Source: Candidatus Dormiibacterota bacterium | GTDB lineage: Bacteria > Chloroflexota > Dormibacteria > Dormibacterales > Dormibacteraceae | Assembly (NCBI GenBank): GCA_024280995.1 | Contig: JAMXLM010000002.1 | Span: forward strand, 62,001 to 126,000 | Reading direction: 5' to 3' | DNA length: 64,000 bases | Shown: positions 7,444 through 16,006 of the stretch, one piece after another | Layout of the letters: the number at the start of each line of letters is the position of its first letter | Numbering within the stretch: position 1 is the stretch's first letter | The notes under the pieces: model-generated | Database searches by the model: none | What the model was told of the DNA's origin: nothing | Seen by the model: the letters and a program-made list of their open reading frames with translations, nothing else | Made by a program: the position numbers and the translations under genes

Positions 7444-7755
7444 CTAGCGGGGCAGCTTGAGGCTCTGCCCCACCTCGACGATCGGACCCTGGAGCCCGTT
7501 GGCCGCCTCGATGTCCTGGACGCGTACGCGGACGTCATCACTCGGATAATGCGCCGCGGCGATCGACCACAGGGTGTCCCCGGGCTCGACCACCACCGTG
7601 GTGTAGCCCCGGTCCGCGCTGCCGTGGGCGCCCAGCGCGAAGCCGACGCCCAGGAGGAAAACGGCGGCGACTGCCGCCAACAGTCGCCGCACTGACCGAA
7701 TGCCGCCGGCACGGGGTGCCCGCCAAGGTTGAATTCCGTGCCCTGCGGCGTACAT
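7444..7755 (-). CDS. LysM-domain envelope protein, YneA/ChiZ-like, divergent from lexA
   Basis: A 103-residue protein with an N-terminal membrane anchor (RRLLAAVAAVFLLGVGFALG, about residues 23-42) and a C-terminal LysM peptidoglycan-binding domain (VVEPGDTLWSIAAAHYP ... VEVGQSLKLP). Established knowledge: in Bacillus (YneA) and Mycobacterium (ChiZ/Rv2719c) a LysM protein encoded divergently from lexA blocks cell division during the SOS response. Location, architecture and a LexA box in its promoter make the same role likely here. The ATG at 7755 lies about three bases after the predicted transcription start, so the message may be leaderless. Confidence 0.8.
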   Translation of the reverse strand: MYAAGHGIQPWRAPRAGGIRSVRRLLAAVAAVFLLGVGFALGAHGSADRGYTTVVVEPGDTLWSIAAAHYPSDDVRVRVQDIEAANGLQGPIVEVGQSLKLPR

Positions 7756-7764
7756 ACGTTTGGA

Positions 7765-7793
7765 AGGATAAACGAACAGCTGTTTGGAGTCAA
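7765..7793 (-). promoter_or_regulatory. Promoter of the LysM gene with LexA box
   Basis: On the minus strand TTGACT (7793-7788) and TATCCT (7770-7765) are 17 bases apart. The spacer contains the LexA-type box at 7773-7786, read on the plus strand as CGAAC-AGCT-GTTTG, one mismatch from the perfect operator. Confidence 0.75.
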
Positions 7794-7800
7794 GCTTTAC

Positions 7801-7840
7801 CGAACAAAGGTTTGCGCTCGAGCGCGCTGCGTGCTAGGAT
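7801..7840 (+). promoter_or_regulatory. lexA promoter with autoregulatory LexA box
   Basis: TTGCGC (7812-7817) and TAGGAT (7835-7840) are 17 bases apart. The box CGAAC-AAAG-GTTTG at 7801-7814 overlaps the -35 element, as expected for autorepression. Transcription would begin near 7847, about 50 bases before the TTG start of lexA. Confidence 0.75.
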
Positions 7841-7896
7841 CGAACAGACGTCTTCCCCCACGTCCCCGCAATCCAGATTGGAGAAGAGCAACTGAA

Positions 7897-8511
7897 TTGG
7901 CTGACAACCTGAGCGAACGCCAAACCCGAATCCTTGACTACATCCGCTACGTGACCAAGGTCCGCAACTACCCGCCCAGCGTGCGCGAGATCGGCGAGGC
8001 GGTGGGGCTGAGCTCGAGCTCGACGGTCCACAACCATCTCAACCAGCTCGAACGCAAGGGTCTGATCAAGCGGGACCCGAGCAAGTCGCGCACGGTACAG
8101 CTGACCGCCGACATCGAGGTCGACCAGGAGCGCCGGAACGCGATCTCCGTTCCTGTCGTCGGCAACGTGGCAGCGGGTGCCCCGATCCTTGCCGAGCAGA
8201 ACATCGAAGACCACGTCTTGCTGTCGTCCGACATGGCCAAGGACGGCTACTTCCTGCTTCGCGTCCGCGGCGACAGCATGATCAATGCAGGCATCCTCGA
8301 TGGCGACATGGTCCTCGTCCGGCCTCAGCACGAGGCTTCCAACGGCGCGATCGTGGTGGCCCTCGTCGATGGCGACGCCACCGTCAAGCGCTTCGAGCGC
8401 TCGAACGGCCACGTCAAGCTGATCGCCGAGAACCCGGCTTACGAGCCGATCGTCACCACGAACGTCAGCCTGGTCGGCCTGGTCCGAGGCGTGATCAGAC
8501 TTTTCCGTTAG
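7897..8511 (+). CDS. lexA: LexA repressor, SOS regulator
   Basis: A 204-residue repressor. The N-terminal winged helix reads LSERQTRILDYIR ... YPPSVREIGEAVGLSSSSTVHNHLNQL. The self-cleavage Ala-Gly bond lies in VGNVAAGAPI, the catalytic serine in RGDSMINAGI and the catalytic lysine in GDATVKRF. Start chosen: TTG at 7897, preceded by GGAGAAGAG, because it matches the family N-terminus; upstream in-frame starts lie before or inside the promoter. Activated RecA triggers self-cleavage, releasing genes with CGAAC-N4-GTTCG boxes, of which this window has several. Confidence 0.96.
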   Translation: MADNLSERQTRILDYIRYVTKVRNYPPSVREIGEAVGLSSSSTVHNHLNQLERKGLIKRDPSKSRTVQLTADIEVDQERRNAISVPVVGNVAAGAPILAEQNIEDHVLLSSDMAKDGYFLLRVRGDSMINAGILDGDMVLVRPQHEASNGAIVVALVDGDATVKRFERSNGHVKLIAENPAYEPIVTTNVSLVGLVRGVIRLFR

Positions 8512-8536
8512 GCCGGGCGCGCGCAGGGGCGCTTCC
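8508..8536. repeat. Short palindromic repeat (30-base family), copy 1
   Basis: Between the convergent lexA and hflX stops, read on the minus strand. It shares CCCTGCGCGCGCCCGGC with the copy at 36313. The other copies are at 34517 and 50176. Confidence 0.55.
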
Positions 8537-9822
8537 TATCCGGAGGCGAACTCCCGAAAGCGGCCGGCGGCCGCCCGAGGCGCCCAGCCCCACGCTCGCG
8601 TGCCGTCGGCGACGTATTCGGTGCGGTCGACGCCGCCGATCTTGCGCAGCTCGGCGAGAACACCCTCGCGTCCGTACGGAACCAGGAGCTCGACCGGAAC
8701 GAAATCCCCGCGGCTGGCCTTGTCGATCGCATCGAGCAGCTCACCGAGGCCGGTGCGGTTCGTTGCGGAGATGGCGACCGCGCCCGGATAGCGCTCCGTC
8801 AGCGAGGCGATCGCCCGCCTCCGTGAAGCCGGTCCCAGCAGATCCACCTTGTTCAGGGCCACGACCCGGGGCTTGTCCGCGGCCTCCAGGTCGGAGAGGA
8901 TGCCCTCCACGGTCGCGGCCTGCTCTTCGACCGCCGGAGAGCTGAGGTCGAGGACCTGGACCACCAGGTCGGCCTCCGTCACCTCCTCGAGCGTGGCTCG
9001 AAAAGCCGCGATGAGGTCTGTCGGCAGCTTCTGGATGAAGCCGACCGTGTCGGTGAGCAGGAGCTCGCGGCCGGCCGGCAGCTCCAGCTTTCGCGTGGTC
9101 GGATCGAGGGTGGCGAACAGCCGCTGCTCCGCCCTCACGCCGGCGCCGGTAAGCACGTTGAGGAGCGTCGATTTGCCGGCGTTCGTGTAGCCGACGATGG
9201 CGGCGGTCTCCAGGACCGCACGGCGCCGGCCGGTCCGCTGCTGGTGCCGCTGTGTGCGGACCTGCTCGATCTCGCGATCGAGATCACGGATGCGCTTGCG
9301 GATGCGGCGCCGCTCGACCTCGATCTGCTGCTCGCCGAAGCCACCGCGTGCCCCCACTCCCCCACGCCGCCCGCCGACCTGGCGATCGTAGGCATATGCG
9401 CCGATGAGCCGAGGAAGCAGGTGGTGCAGCCGCGCCGCCTCGACCTGCAGCCGGCCCTCGTGGGTGCGCGCGTGCTGGGCGAAGATCTCGAGGATGATCT
9501 CCGTCCGATCGAGCACTCGCGCCTTCACCTCCAACTCGAGGTTGCGCTGCTGCCGCGGGCTGAGGTCCTCGTTGCAAACGACCAGGTCGAACTCGCCTTC
9601 CAGCTTCATGTCTCTGAGCGCCGCGACCTTGCCCATGCCGAGGAAGTGAGCGGGATCGACCTCGGACCTGCGCTGCACGTCTGAGTCGACGACCTCCATC
9701 CCCGCGGTGCGCGCCAGGTCGGCCAGCTCCGCCATCTGGTCTCGGATCAGCTCCTCGGTCGAACCGGGCAAAAGAACGCCGATGAGGTAAGCCCGCTCAC
9801 GCGGGCTCCTGGTGTTGATCAG
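8536..9822 (-). CDS. hflX: GTPase HflX, ribosome-associated
   Basis: GTP-binding protein that splits or rescues stalled ribosomes. The HflX N-terminal domain is followed by a glycine-rich linker (GGRRGGVGARGGFG), a coiled stretch and the G domain with GYTNAGKST (G1), DTVGFIQ (G3) and NKVDLL (G4). The first canonical start is TTG at 9771, but the conserved family strand ERAYLIGVLLPGSTEE begins upstream of it. The only sensible start is CTG at 9822, in frame, overlapping the dapL stop as CTGA and preceded by GAGGA. From CTG the protein has 428 residues; from TTG, 411. Confidence 0.93.
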   Translation of the reverse strand: MINTRSPRERAYLIGVLLPGSTEELIRDQMAELADLARTAGMEVVDSDVQRRSEVDPAHFLGMGKVAALRDMKLEGEFDLVVCNEDLSPRQQRNLELEVKARVLDRTEIILEIFAQHARTHEGRLQVEAARLHHLLPRLIGAYAYDRQVGGRRGGVGARGGFGEQQIEVERRRIRKRIRDLDREIEQVRTQRHQQRTGRRRAVLETAAIVGYTNAGKSTLLNVLTGAGVRAEQRLFATLDPTTRKLELPAGRELLLTDTVGFIQKLPTDLIAAFRATLEEVTEADLVVQVLDLSSPAVEEQAATVEGILSDLEAADKPRVVALNKVDLLGPASRRRAIASLTERYPGAVAISATNRTGLGELLDAIDKASRGDFVPVELLVPYGREGVLAELRKIGGVDRTEYVADGTRAWGWAPRAAAGRFREFASG

Positions 9823-10991
9823 AAGCTGAGCTTCCTCATCCGCGCCATCGCCTCTTCGAGGCGTGCGTCAGGCGCTGTGACCGACAGGCGGAAATATCCC
9901 TCGCCGTGCGCGCCGAATCCGACTCCCGGCGTGATGTTCACTCCGACCTGGTCGAGCACGTGGGATGCGAAACCGATCGAGTCGTAGCCCTCCGGCACAC
10001 GAGCCCACACATAGAAGGTCGCGCGCGGTGGCTTGATGTTCCAGCCCAGGCTGTTCAGGGTGTCGGCGACCAGCCGATGGCGTCGCGCATAGACGACGCA
10101 TGCCGCCTGCGTTTCGTCCTCGCCCCCGTTCAGCGCCTCGATCGCCGCCCACTGGACCGCCTGGAAGATTCCCGAGTCGATATTCGTTTTCAGCTGTCCG
10201 ATCAGGTTGATGAGGTCGGCCCGACCGCAAACCCAGCCGATGCGCCACCCGGTCATGTTGTAGGTCTTCGACAACGAATGGAACTCGAGGCCGACATCTT
10301 TCGCGCCGGGAATCTCAAAGAGCGACAGCGGCTGATACCCGTCGAACGCGATCTCGGAGTAGGGCGCGTCGTGGCAGAGGACGATGTCATGGCGGCGGCA
10401 GAATTCGACCGCTTGCTCCAGGAACTCGCCACCCGCCGTCGCCGCCGTCGGGTTGTTCGGGTAGTTGAGCCACATCAACCTTGCGCGGTCCGCGACATCG
10501 GCGGGAATGGCGTCGAGGTCCGGCAGCCAGTGATTCACCTCCGACAGCGGCATCATGAACGGCTCGGCGCCCGCCATGATCGCGCCCGTCACGTAAACCG
10601 TGTAGCCCGGATCAGGTGCAAGCACGACGTCGCCCGGGTCGACCAGCGCCAGCGGTACGTGGCTGATTCCATCCTTCGATCCGAGGGTGGGCAGTATCTC
10701 GGTTGCCGGATCGAGCTCCACACCGGAGCGGTCGAGGTACCAGCGCGAGATCGACTCGCGCAGCTCGGAGAGGCCGAAGTAGGACGGGTAGCGGTGATTC
10801 GACGGATCCGAGGCAGTCTCCTGCAGAACGCTGACGATGCGCCCGGGAGTCGGCAGGTCGGGGTCGCCGATGCCGAGCGAGATGACGTCGACGCCCGCTC
10901 GTTTCTTTTCCTGCACCTTGCGATCGATCTCGGCGAAGAGATACGGAGGGATCCGGCCGAGGCGCTTGGCGCCGGCGTGAACCTTACTCAA
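9819..10991 (-). CDS. dapL: LL-diaminopimelate aminotransferase-type PLP enzyme
   Basis: A 390-residue class I/II aminotransferase. It begins with IPPYLFAEIDRKVQE and ISLGIGDPDLPTP, the signature of the DapL family, and carries the PLP lysine in SLSKTYNMTGWRIG with NYPNNPTAA upstream. DapL converts tetrahydrodipicolinate directly to LL-diaminopimelate, bypassing the succinylase/acetylase steps. dapA, asd and dapB elsewhere in the window support this role. The TTG at 10991 overlaps the miaA stop by eight bases and fits the family N-terminus; the longer frame to 11243 reads through miaA and is rejected. Confidence 0.88.
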   Translation of the reverse strand: MSKVHAGAKRLGRIPPYLFAEIDRKVQEKKRAGVDVISLGIGDPDLPTPGRIVSVLQETASDPSNHRYPSYFGLSELRESISRWYLDRSGVELDPATEILPTLGSKDGISHVPLALVDPGDVVLAPDPGYTVYVTGAIMAGAEPFMMPLSEVNHWLPDLDAIPADVADRARLMWLNYPNNPTAATAGGEFLEQAVEFCRRHDIVLCHDAPYSEIAFDGYQPLSLFEIPGAKDVGLEFHSLSKTYNMTGWRIGWVCGRADLINLIGQLKTNIDSGIFQAVQWAAIEALNGGEDETQAACVVYARRHRLVADTLNSLGWNIKPPRATFYVWARVPEGYDSIGFASHVLDQVGVNITPGVGFGAHGEGYFRLSVTAPDARLEEAMARMRKLSF

Positions 10992-11904
10992 GGTAGTTGA
11001 GGATACCGGGCAACGGATCGGGCTCGATCTCGAACCATCGGACCCGGTCGTCGTGCCTCCACCAACGCAGCTGACGCCTCGCGTATCGACGGTTGGAGCG
11101 GGCCATCGCGAGCGGCAGCTCGTCCAGCGTGAGCCGGCCGCGAATGTGCGCCACCGCCTCCGCGTAGCCGATGCCTGTGAGCACGGGAGCGTTCTCCGCG
11201 ACGCCCGAATCCAGCGCGGCCTGGGTCTCGGCGACGAGACCACGCGCGACCTGCGCGCGGCTGCGTTCCTCCAGGCGCCGGTCGATCACCTCCAGGCCCG
11301 CCGTCAGTCCGATCCGGACCGGGGTCCACGGCGGTGGCGTACGAGTGCGCAATCGCCGCAGAGGCGGTCCGGCGGCCAGCAAGATCTCGATGGCCCGGAT
11401 CACTCGCACGGGATTCTGGAGATCGACTCCAGGGTCCGGGTCGAGGGCGAGCAACCGCTCCCCAAGGGCGGCGACGTCCAGCGTCTCGAGCTTCGACCGG
11501 AGCTCGGGATCGGGCGGGATTCCCGTCAGGCTGAACCCGTCGCACAGCGCGTCGACGTACAGCATCGTGCCGCCTTCGACGATTGGGATCTTGCCGCGCT
11601 CATGGATGTCGTCGATTGCCGCTCGCGCGCCCTGCACGTACTGCGCGGCGTTGAACGTGGTCGCCGGATCGACGAAATCGATCATGTGATAGCGCACCTC
11701 ACGGCGCTGCTCGGGGCTTGGCTTGTTGGTTGCGATGTCGAGGCGCTGGTAGACCTGCCGCGAGTCCGCGACGACGATTTCCCCCCCGACCTTGCGCGCC
11801 AGCTCGAACGCCAGCTGCGACTTGCCGATACCGGTCGGCCCGACGATTACGGGGACGGCGCCGTTCAGTAGTTGCGCCGGAAGTGGCGGGTCAGCTCCTG
11901 CCAC
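10984..11904 (-). CDS. miaA: tRNA dimethylallyltransferase
   Basis: About 306 residues. It transfers a dimethylallyl group to A37 of tRNAs reading UNN codons; MiaB, encoded two genes upstream, then methylthiolates it. The P-loop VGPTGIGKS, DSRQVY and the segment EGGTMLYVDAL are all present. Start is uncertain: GTG at 11904 overlaps mutL by 40 bases, while a CTG at 11868 forms a CTGA overlap with the mutL stop and gives MNGAVPVIVGPTGIGKS, a normal MiaA N-terminus. The frame extension to 12033 is rejected as mutL antiframe. Confidence 0.92.
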   Translation of the reverse strand: MAGADPPLPAQLLNGAVPVIVGPTGIGKSQLAFELARKVGGEIVVADSRQVYQRLDIATNKPSPEQRREVRYHMIDFVDPATTFNAAQYVQGARAAIDDIHERGKIPIVEGGTMLYVDALCDGFSLTGIPPDPELRSKLETLDVAALGERLLALDPDPGVDLQNPVRVIRAIEILLAAGPPLRRLRTRTPPPWTPVRIGLTAGLEVIDRRLEERSRAQVARGLVAETQAALDSGVAENAPVLTGIGYAEAVAHIRGRLTLDELPLAMARSNRRYARRQLRWWRHDDRVRWFEIEPDPLPGILNYLE

Positions 11905-13514
11905 TCGACGAGGAGTCGGGTCGGCCGGCCGTGCGGGCACGTGATCGAATCTTCGGTGTCTTCCAGGTCGGCCAGGAGCCGGCGCTGTTCGCTGATGTCC
12001 AGGACGTCGCCGAATCGAACAGCCGAATGGCACGCGAGCGCCGACGCCGCCTTGTGGATCCCTTCCTCGCCGCGGCTTTCCGCAAGCGACGTCAGCGTCT
12101 CCTGGATCGCCGCCGTCGTGCGGCCTGACGGAAGCTCGACCGGGACCGCGGTGATGCGCAAGCTGCGCGGGCCGAACTCCTCGTACTCGAGCCCGAGCCT
12201 TGACATCTCGTCGCGATGGTCGATCGCCGCCGCGATCAGTGCGGGCTCGAGGTCTACGGCTTGCGGGATCAGCAGCGGCTGGCTTGCGCCACCTCCGGCG
12301 CGAAGACGCCCGAGCAGCCGGTTGTAGAGGACGCGCTCGTGTGCTGCATGCTGATCGACGAGCACCAGGCCGTGCGGACCCTCCGCAACGAGGTAACCAG
12401 GCCCCGCCTGGCCGATGGGTCGAAGCAGCGACGTGCTGACATGGCCGTTGGGTTCCGCCGGCGCAAGAGCAACCGGTGCGTCGTGCATTGTCAGCTGCGG
12501 CCCCGCGATGACGGCGGCGAGCGGCTCCCCGGCCTCAGCCGGCCGGTATCGGAACGGGTCGCTGCCGTCGAGCGCCGCCCGCACAGCGCGCTGCAGAGCC
12601 CCGAACACCGCGCCCTCGTCGCGGAATCGGACCTCCTTCTTGGCGGGGTGGACGTTCACGTCGACGAGCTCGGGGTCGATCGCGATGTCGATCACGGCGA
12701 TCGGGTGCCGGCCCCGCTCCAGGCGTCCCAGGTAGCACTCCTCCAGCGCATACACGAGCGAGCGCGCGCTTATCGGCCTCCCGTTGACCGCAAGCACCAT
12801 GCCGTCGCGGCTTCCGCGGCTCAGGCGTGGCTGGCTCACCAGGCCGGTGACAGTGGAATTGGCATTCATCTCCAGCATCTCGGCGGCTACGGACGTGCCA
12901 TACACGAATCCGATTGCACGCCGCCGGTCGCCATCGCCGCTGCTGCTCACCGCGGCACGGCTGTCGATCGTGAGATGGAAGCGCACGTGCGGATGCAGAA
13001 GGGCGAAGGCACCGACCACCTCCTTGATGGCGGCCACCTCGGTGGCGTCGCTCTTCAAGAACTTCAGTCGCGCCGGCACGTTCGCGAAAAGATCGCGGAC
13101 CTCGATGGCGACACCTGGCAACAGGGGGCCGCCGCCTTGCTCGACCACCTCGCCGTTGCGAATGCGCAACGTGGCCCCGCCGCTGGAGCACTCGACGTCG
13201 GCGACCGCGGCGATGCTGGCCAGCGCCTCGCCGCGGAAGCCGAAAGACTGGATGACGGCGAGGTCGCCGATGGAGATGAGCTTGCTGGTCGTGTGACGCA
13301 CGAATGCGATCACCAGCTCGTCCGCGGGGATCCCGGCACCGTCGTCGCTGACGCGGATCGAGGTCTTCCCGGCGCCGCGCACATCGATGCTGATCCGCCG
13401 CGCGCCGGCGTCGAGCGCGTTCTCGACGAGCTCCTTGACAACCGACGCGGGACGCTCGATCACCTCGCCCGCCGCGATCGCGTCTGCGACCTCGGGTGCC
13501 AGCAGCCGGATCAT
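11865..13514 (-). CDS. mutL: DNA mismatch repair protein MutL
   Basis: A 549-residue mismatch-repair ATPase. N-terminal GHL motifs are intact: ELVENALDAGA, DDGAGIP, TSKL and GFRGEALASIA. The C-terminal dimerisation domain contains DQHAAHERVLYN, where the metal-binding nicking motif of endonuclease-type MutL, DQHA-x2-E-x4-E, ends in Asn instead of Glu; ACHSAVR and CPHGRPT match the other conserved blocks. The ATG at 13514 overlaps the mutS stop (ATGA). The in-frame extension to 13904 lies inside mutS and is rejected. Confidence 0.95.
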   Translation of the reverse strand: MIRLLAPEVADAIAAGEVIERPASVVKELVENALDAGARRISIDVRGAGKTSIRVSDDGAGIPADELVIAFVRHTTSKLISIGDLAVIQSFGFRGEALASIAAVADVECSSGGATLRIRNGEVVEQGGGPLLPGVAIEVRDLFANVPARLKFLKSDATEVAAIKEVVGAFALLHPHVRFHLTIDSRAAVSSSGDGDRRRAIGFVYGTSVAAEMLEMNANSTVTGLVSQPRLSRGSRDGMVLAVNGRPISARSLVYALEECYLGRLERGRHPIAVIDIAIDPELVDVNVHPAKKEVRFRDEGAVFGALQRAVRAALDGSDPFRYRPAEAGEPLAAVIAGPQLTMHDAPVALAPAEPNGHVSTSLLRPIGQAGPGYLVAEGPHGLVLVDQHAAHERVLYNRLLGRLRAGGGASQPLLIPQAVDLEPALIAAAIDHRDEMSRLGLEYEEFGPRSLRITAVPVELPSGRTTAAIQETLTSLAESRGEEGIHKAASALACHSAVRFGDVLDISEQRRLLADLEDTEDSITCPHGRPTRLLVEWQELTRHFRRNY

Positions 13515-16006
13515 GAGGACAGTTTCGCGCGAAGCTGGTACAGCTTCTGCAGCGCCTCGAGCAGGCTCAGCGCCGCCGGGTCGATCTCCTCGAGCTCCTT
13601 GCGCAGTGGATCGGGGGCCATCTCGATGGGCAGGCCAAGCTGGACCTCGGGCGGCTCGAGGGGCCGCTGCCTTTCGAGCTCTCCGAGGACATCGCGGGCC
13701 CGCGCGATGACCGCAGGTGGCAGACCCGCGACCGCGGCCACATGGATCCCGTAGGAGCGGTCCGCTCCGCCCGGCACCACTCGGTGTAGGAAGCGGACGG
13801 TTTCTCCCTCCTCGAGGACCTCGACTCGCTGGTTGCGCACTCGCGGAAGACGCTCGGCCAGCGCGGTCAGCTCGTGGTAGTGGGTGGCGAACAGCGTCCT
13901 GCACCCGAGCTTTGGCGCGTCGTGGAGGAACTCGACCACCGCCTGGGCGATGGAGACCCCGTCATAGGTCGACGTCCCCCTCCCCACCTCGTCGAGGATG
14001 ACGAGCGACGAGCGAGTCGCGTGGTTGAGGATGTTGGCCGTCTCCGTCATCTCGACCATGAACGTCGACATTCCGGCGCTGATGTCGTCGTGAGCGCCGA
14101 CCCGCGTGAAGATGCGGTCGGCCAGCCCGATCACCGCGGAGTCGGCGGGCACGAAGCTGCCGCATTGAGCCAGCAGCACGATCACCGCCGCCTGTCGCAG
14201 GTAGGTCGACTTGCCGGCCATGTTCGGGCCGGTGAGGATCACGATCTGGGAGGTCGTCGGGTCCAGCTCGAGGTCGTTGGCGACGAACGTACCCGTGGGC
14301 AGCCCAGCCTCCACGAGCGGATGGCGTCCACCTTCGATCTTCAGGTGCAGGCCGGCGTTCACGGTCGGACGGCGCCACCGGTGCTCGGCGGCCGCCAGGG
14401 CGAGGCTGAGCAGCGCGTCGACCTTCCCGATGGCCTGCCCGGCGGCGCGCAGCGCCGGCGCGGCCTGGGCGACCGACTCGCTCAGCTCGCGGAGAATCTC
14501 TTGCTCGCGTGCCCCGATGCGTTCCTGCGCGCTGAGCACGATCGCCTCGCGCTCCTTCAGCTCTGGGGTGATGTAGCGCTCGCCGCCCGTCAGGGTCTGC
14601 TTGCGCACGTAGTCGTCCGGCAGCTTCACGGTGTTCGCGTGGCTGACCTCGATGTAGTAGCCGAAGACCCTGTTGAAGCCGACCTTGAGCGACTTGATCC
14701 CGCTGCGCCTTCGCTCGACCGCTTCCAGCTTCGCGATCCACTCGCGCGCTCCCTGCGACCCGTCGCGGATCTCGTCGAGCTGGGCGTCGAAGCCGTGGCG
14801 GATCACCTGCTCGCGAGGGTCGTCGACGAGCGCTCGCGTCAAGAGATTCGCGAGCTCGGGAGACGGGCTTATGTCGCCGGCCAGCTGGCGCGTCAGTAGC
14901 GCCTCGCATGCCGCGACGGCATCCTCGAGTGCAGGGATCGAGTCGAGCGACCGGCGGAGCGCAACGAGGTCTCGGGCGTGCGCATGCCCCTGCGCCGCGC
15001 GGGTAACGAGCCGTTCGAGGTCACCGACCGGTTTGAGGGCCTCGCGTAGACGCTCGCAGAGCGCCGCGGCCGGGACCAGCTCGTCGACCGCCGCCAGGCG
15101 CAGCTCGATCGACTCGGCGTCGCGCAGCGGCGCGCTCAGCCAGGACCGAAGCTGACGCGCGCCGATCGGAGTCGAGCTCCGGTCGATCAAAGTGACCAGG
15201 GGCGGCAGCTCGAGGTTGAGCACCGTGGCAGCGTCGAGCGGCATGGTGGTTTCCGGGGAGTACGTCCGCACGGAAAACGACCCGGGCACGATGCGCGTCT
15301 GGTTCTGTCTCAGGTAGTCGAGCACTACGCCGGCGGCACCGACCGCGAGCGGCGACCCCTCCGCACCTACCGAGGCGGCGTACGCGATGCCCAGCATGTC
15401 CTTCAGGCGCTGCCGGCCGCGAACCGGGTCGAAGCGGTACTCCTCGATGTCCGGAGTTGTCAGGAGCTCGGCCGGTGCGAGCCGCTGCAGCTCAGCTTGC
15501 AACCGTTCTTTGGGCAGTTGACATAGCAGCAGTTCGCCCGTCGAGACCTCGCACGCCGCAAGGCCAGACTCGAGCCCCTTCGTCCATGCCGCGACCAGGT
15601 AATTGGGTCGCGACGGCTCGAGATACGCGTCCTCGACCACCGTGCCGGGTGTGAGCACCCGCGTCACGTCCCGCCTGACGATCTTGTTCTTGGATGCGGG
15701 CTCCACCTGGTCGCAGATGACGACCTTGTGGCCGGCGCGCAGGAGCTTGCCCACGTAGGACTGCCAGGCGTGGTGGGGTACGCCGCACATCGGCGCGCGC
15801 CCGGTTTTGCCGAGCGGCCGCGACGTGAGCTGCACGCCCATGATCGGGGCGGCGACCCTGGCGTCGTCGAAGAAGATCTCGTAGAAATCGCCGAGCCGGA
15901 AGAGGAGGATCCCGTCGGGGTGTTTCTCGCGCGCCTCCCGGTACTGCCGCATGACCGGAGTGGCGGGGATGGACGCCGCCTTCTTCAGGGGCCCCCGCGA
16001 ATTCAC
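13511..16006 (-). CDS. mutS: DNA mismatch recognition ATPase MutS
   Basis: An 831-residue MutS. The mismatch-reading Phe-x-Glu motif is in GDFYEIFF near residues 38-45, the lever and clamp domains follow, and the ATPase core has Walker A GPNMAGKST and Walker B LVILDEVGRGTSTYDG with the downstream THYHELT. It recognises mispairs and recruits MutL, the next gene. The GTG at 16006 overlaps the miaB stop. Length and domain order are normal. Confidence 0.97.
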   Translation of the reverse strand: MNSRGPLKKAASIPATPVMRQYREAREKHPDGILLFRLGDFYEIFFDDARVAAPIMGVQLTSRPLGKTGRAPMCGVPHHAWQSYVGKLLRAGHKVVICDQVEPASKNKIVRRDVTRVLTPGTVVEDAYLEPSRPNYLVAAWTKGLESGLAACEVSTGELLLCQLPKERLQAELQRLAPAELLTTPDIEEYRFDPVRGRQRLKDMLGIAYAASVGAEGSPLAVGAAGVVLDYLRQNQTRIVPGSFSVRTYSPETTMPLDAATVLNLELPPLVTLIDRSSTPIGARQLRSWLSAPLRDAESIELRLAAVDELVPAAALCERLREALKPVGDLERLVTRAAQGHAHARDLVALRRSLDSIPALEDAVAACEALLTRQLAGDISPSPELANLLTRALVDDPREQVIRHGFDAQLDEIRDGSQGAREWIAKLEAVERRRSGIKSLKVGFNRVFGYYIEVSHANTVKLPDDYVRKQTLTGGERYITPELKEREAIVLSAQERIGAREQEILRELSESVAQAAPALRAAGQAIGKVDALLSLALAAAEHRWRRPTVNAGLHLKIEGGRHPLVEAGLPTGTFVANDLELDPTTSQIVILTGPNMAGKSTYLRQAAVIVLLAQCGSFVPADSAVIGLADRIFTRVGAHDDISAGMSTFMVEMTETANILNHATRSSLVILDEVGRGTSTYDGVSIAQAVVEFLHDAPKLGCRTLFATHYHELTALAERLPRVRNQRVEVLEEGETVRFLHRVVPGGADRSYGIHVAAVAGLPPAVIARARDVLGELERQRPLEPPEVQLGLPIEMAPDPLRKELEEIDPAALSLLEALQKLYQLRAKLSS

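Noticed and set aside
12216..13754. 512-residue open frame antisense to mutL
   Set aside because: Composition follows the antisense of MutL; no start context or family features.
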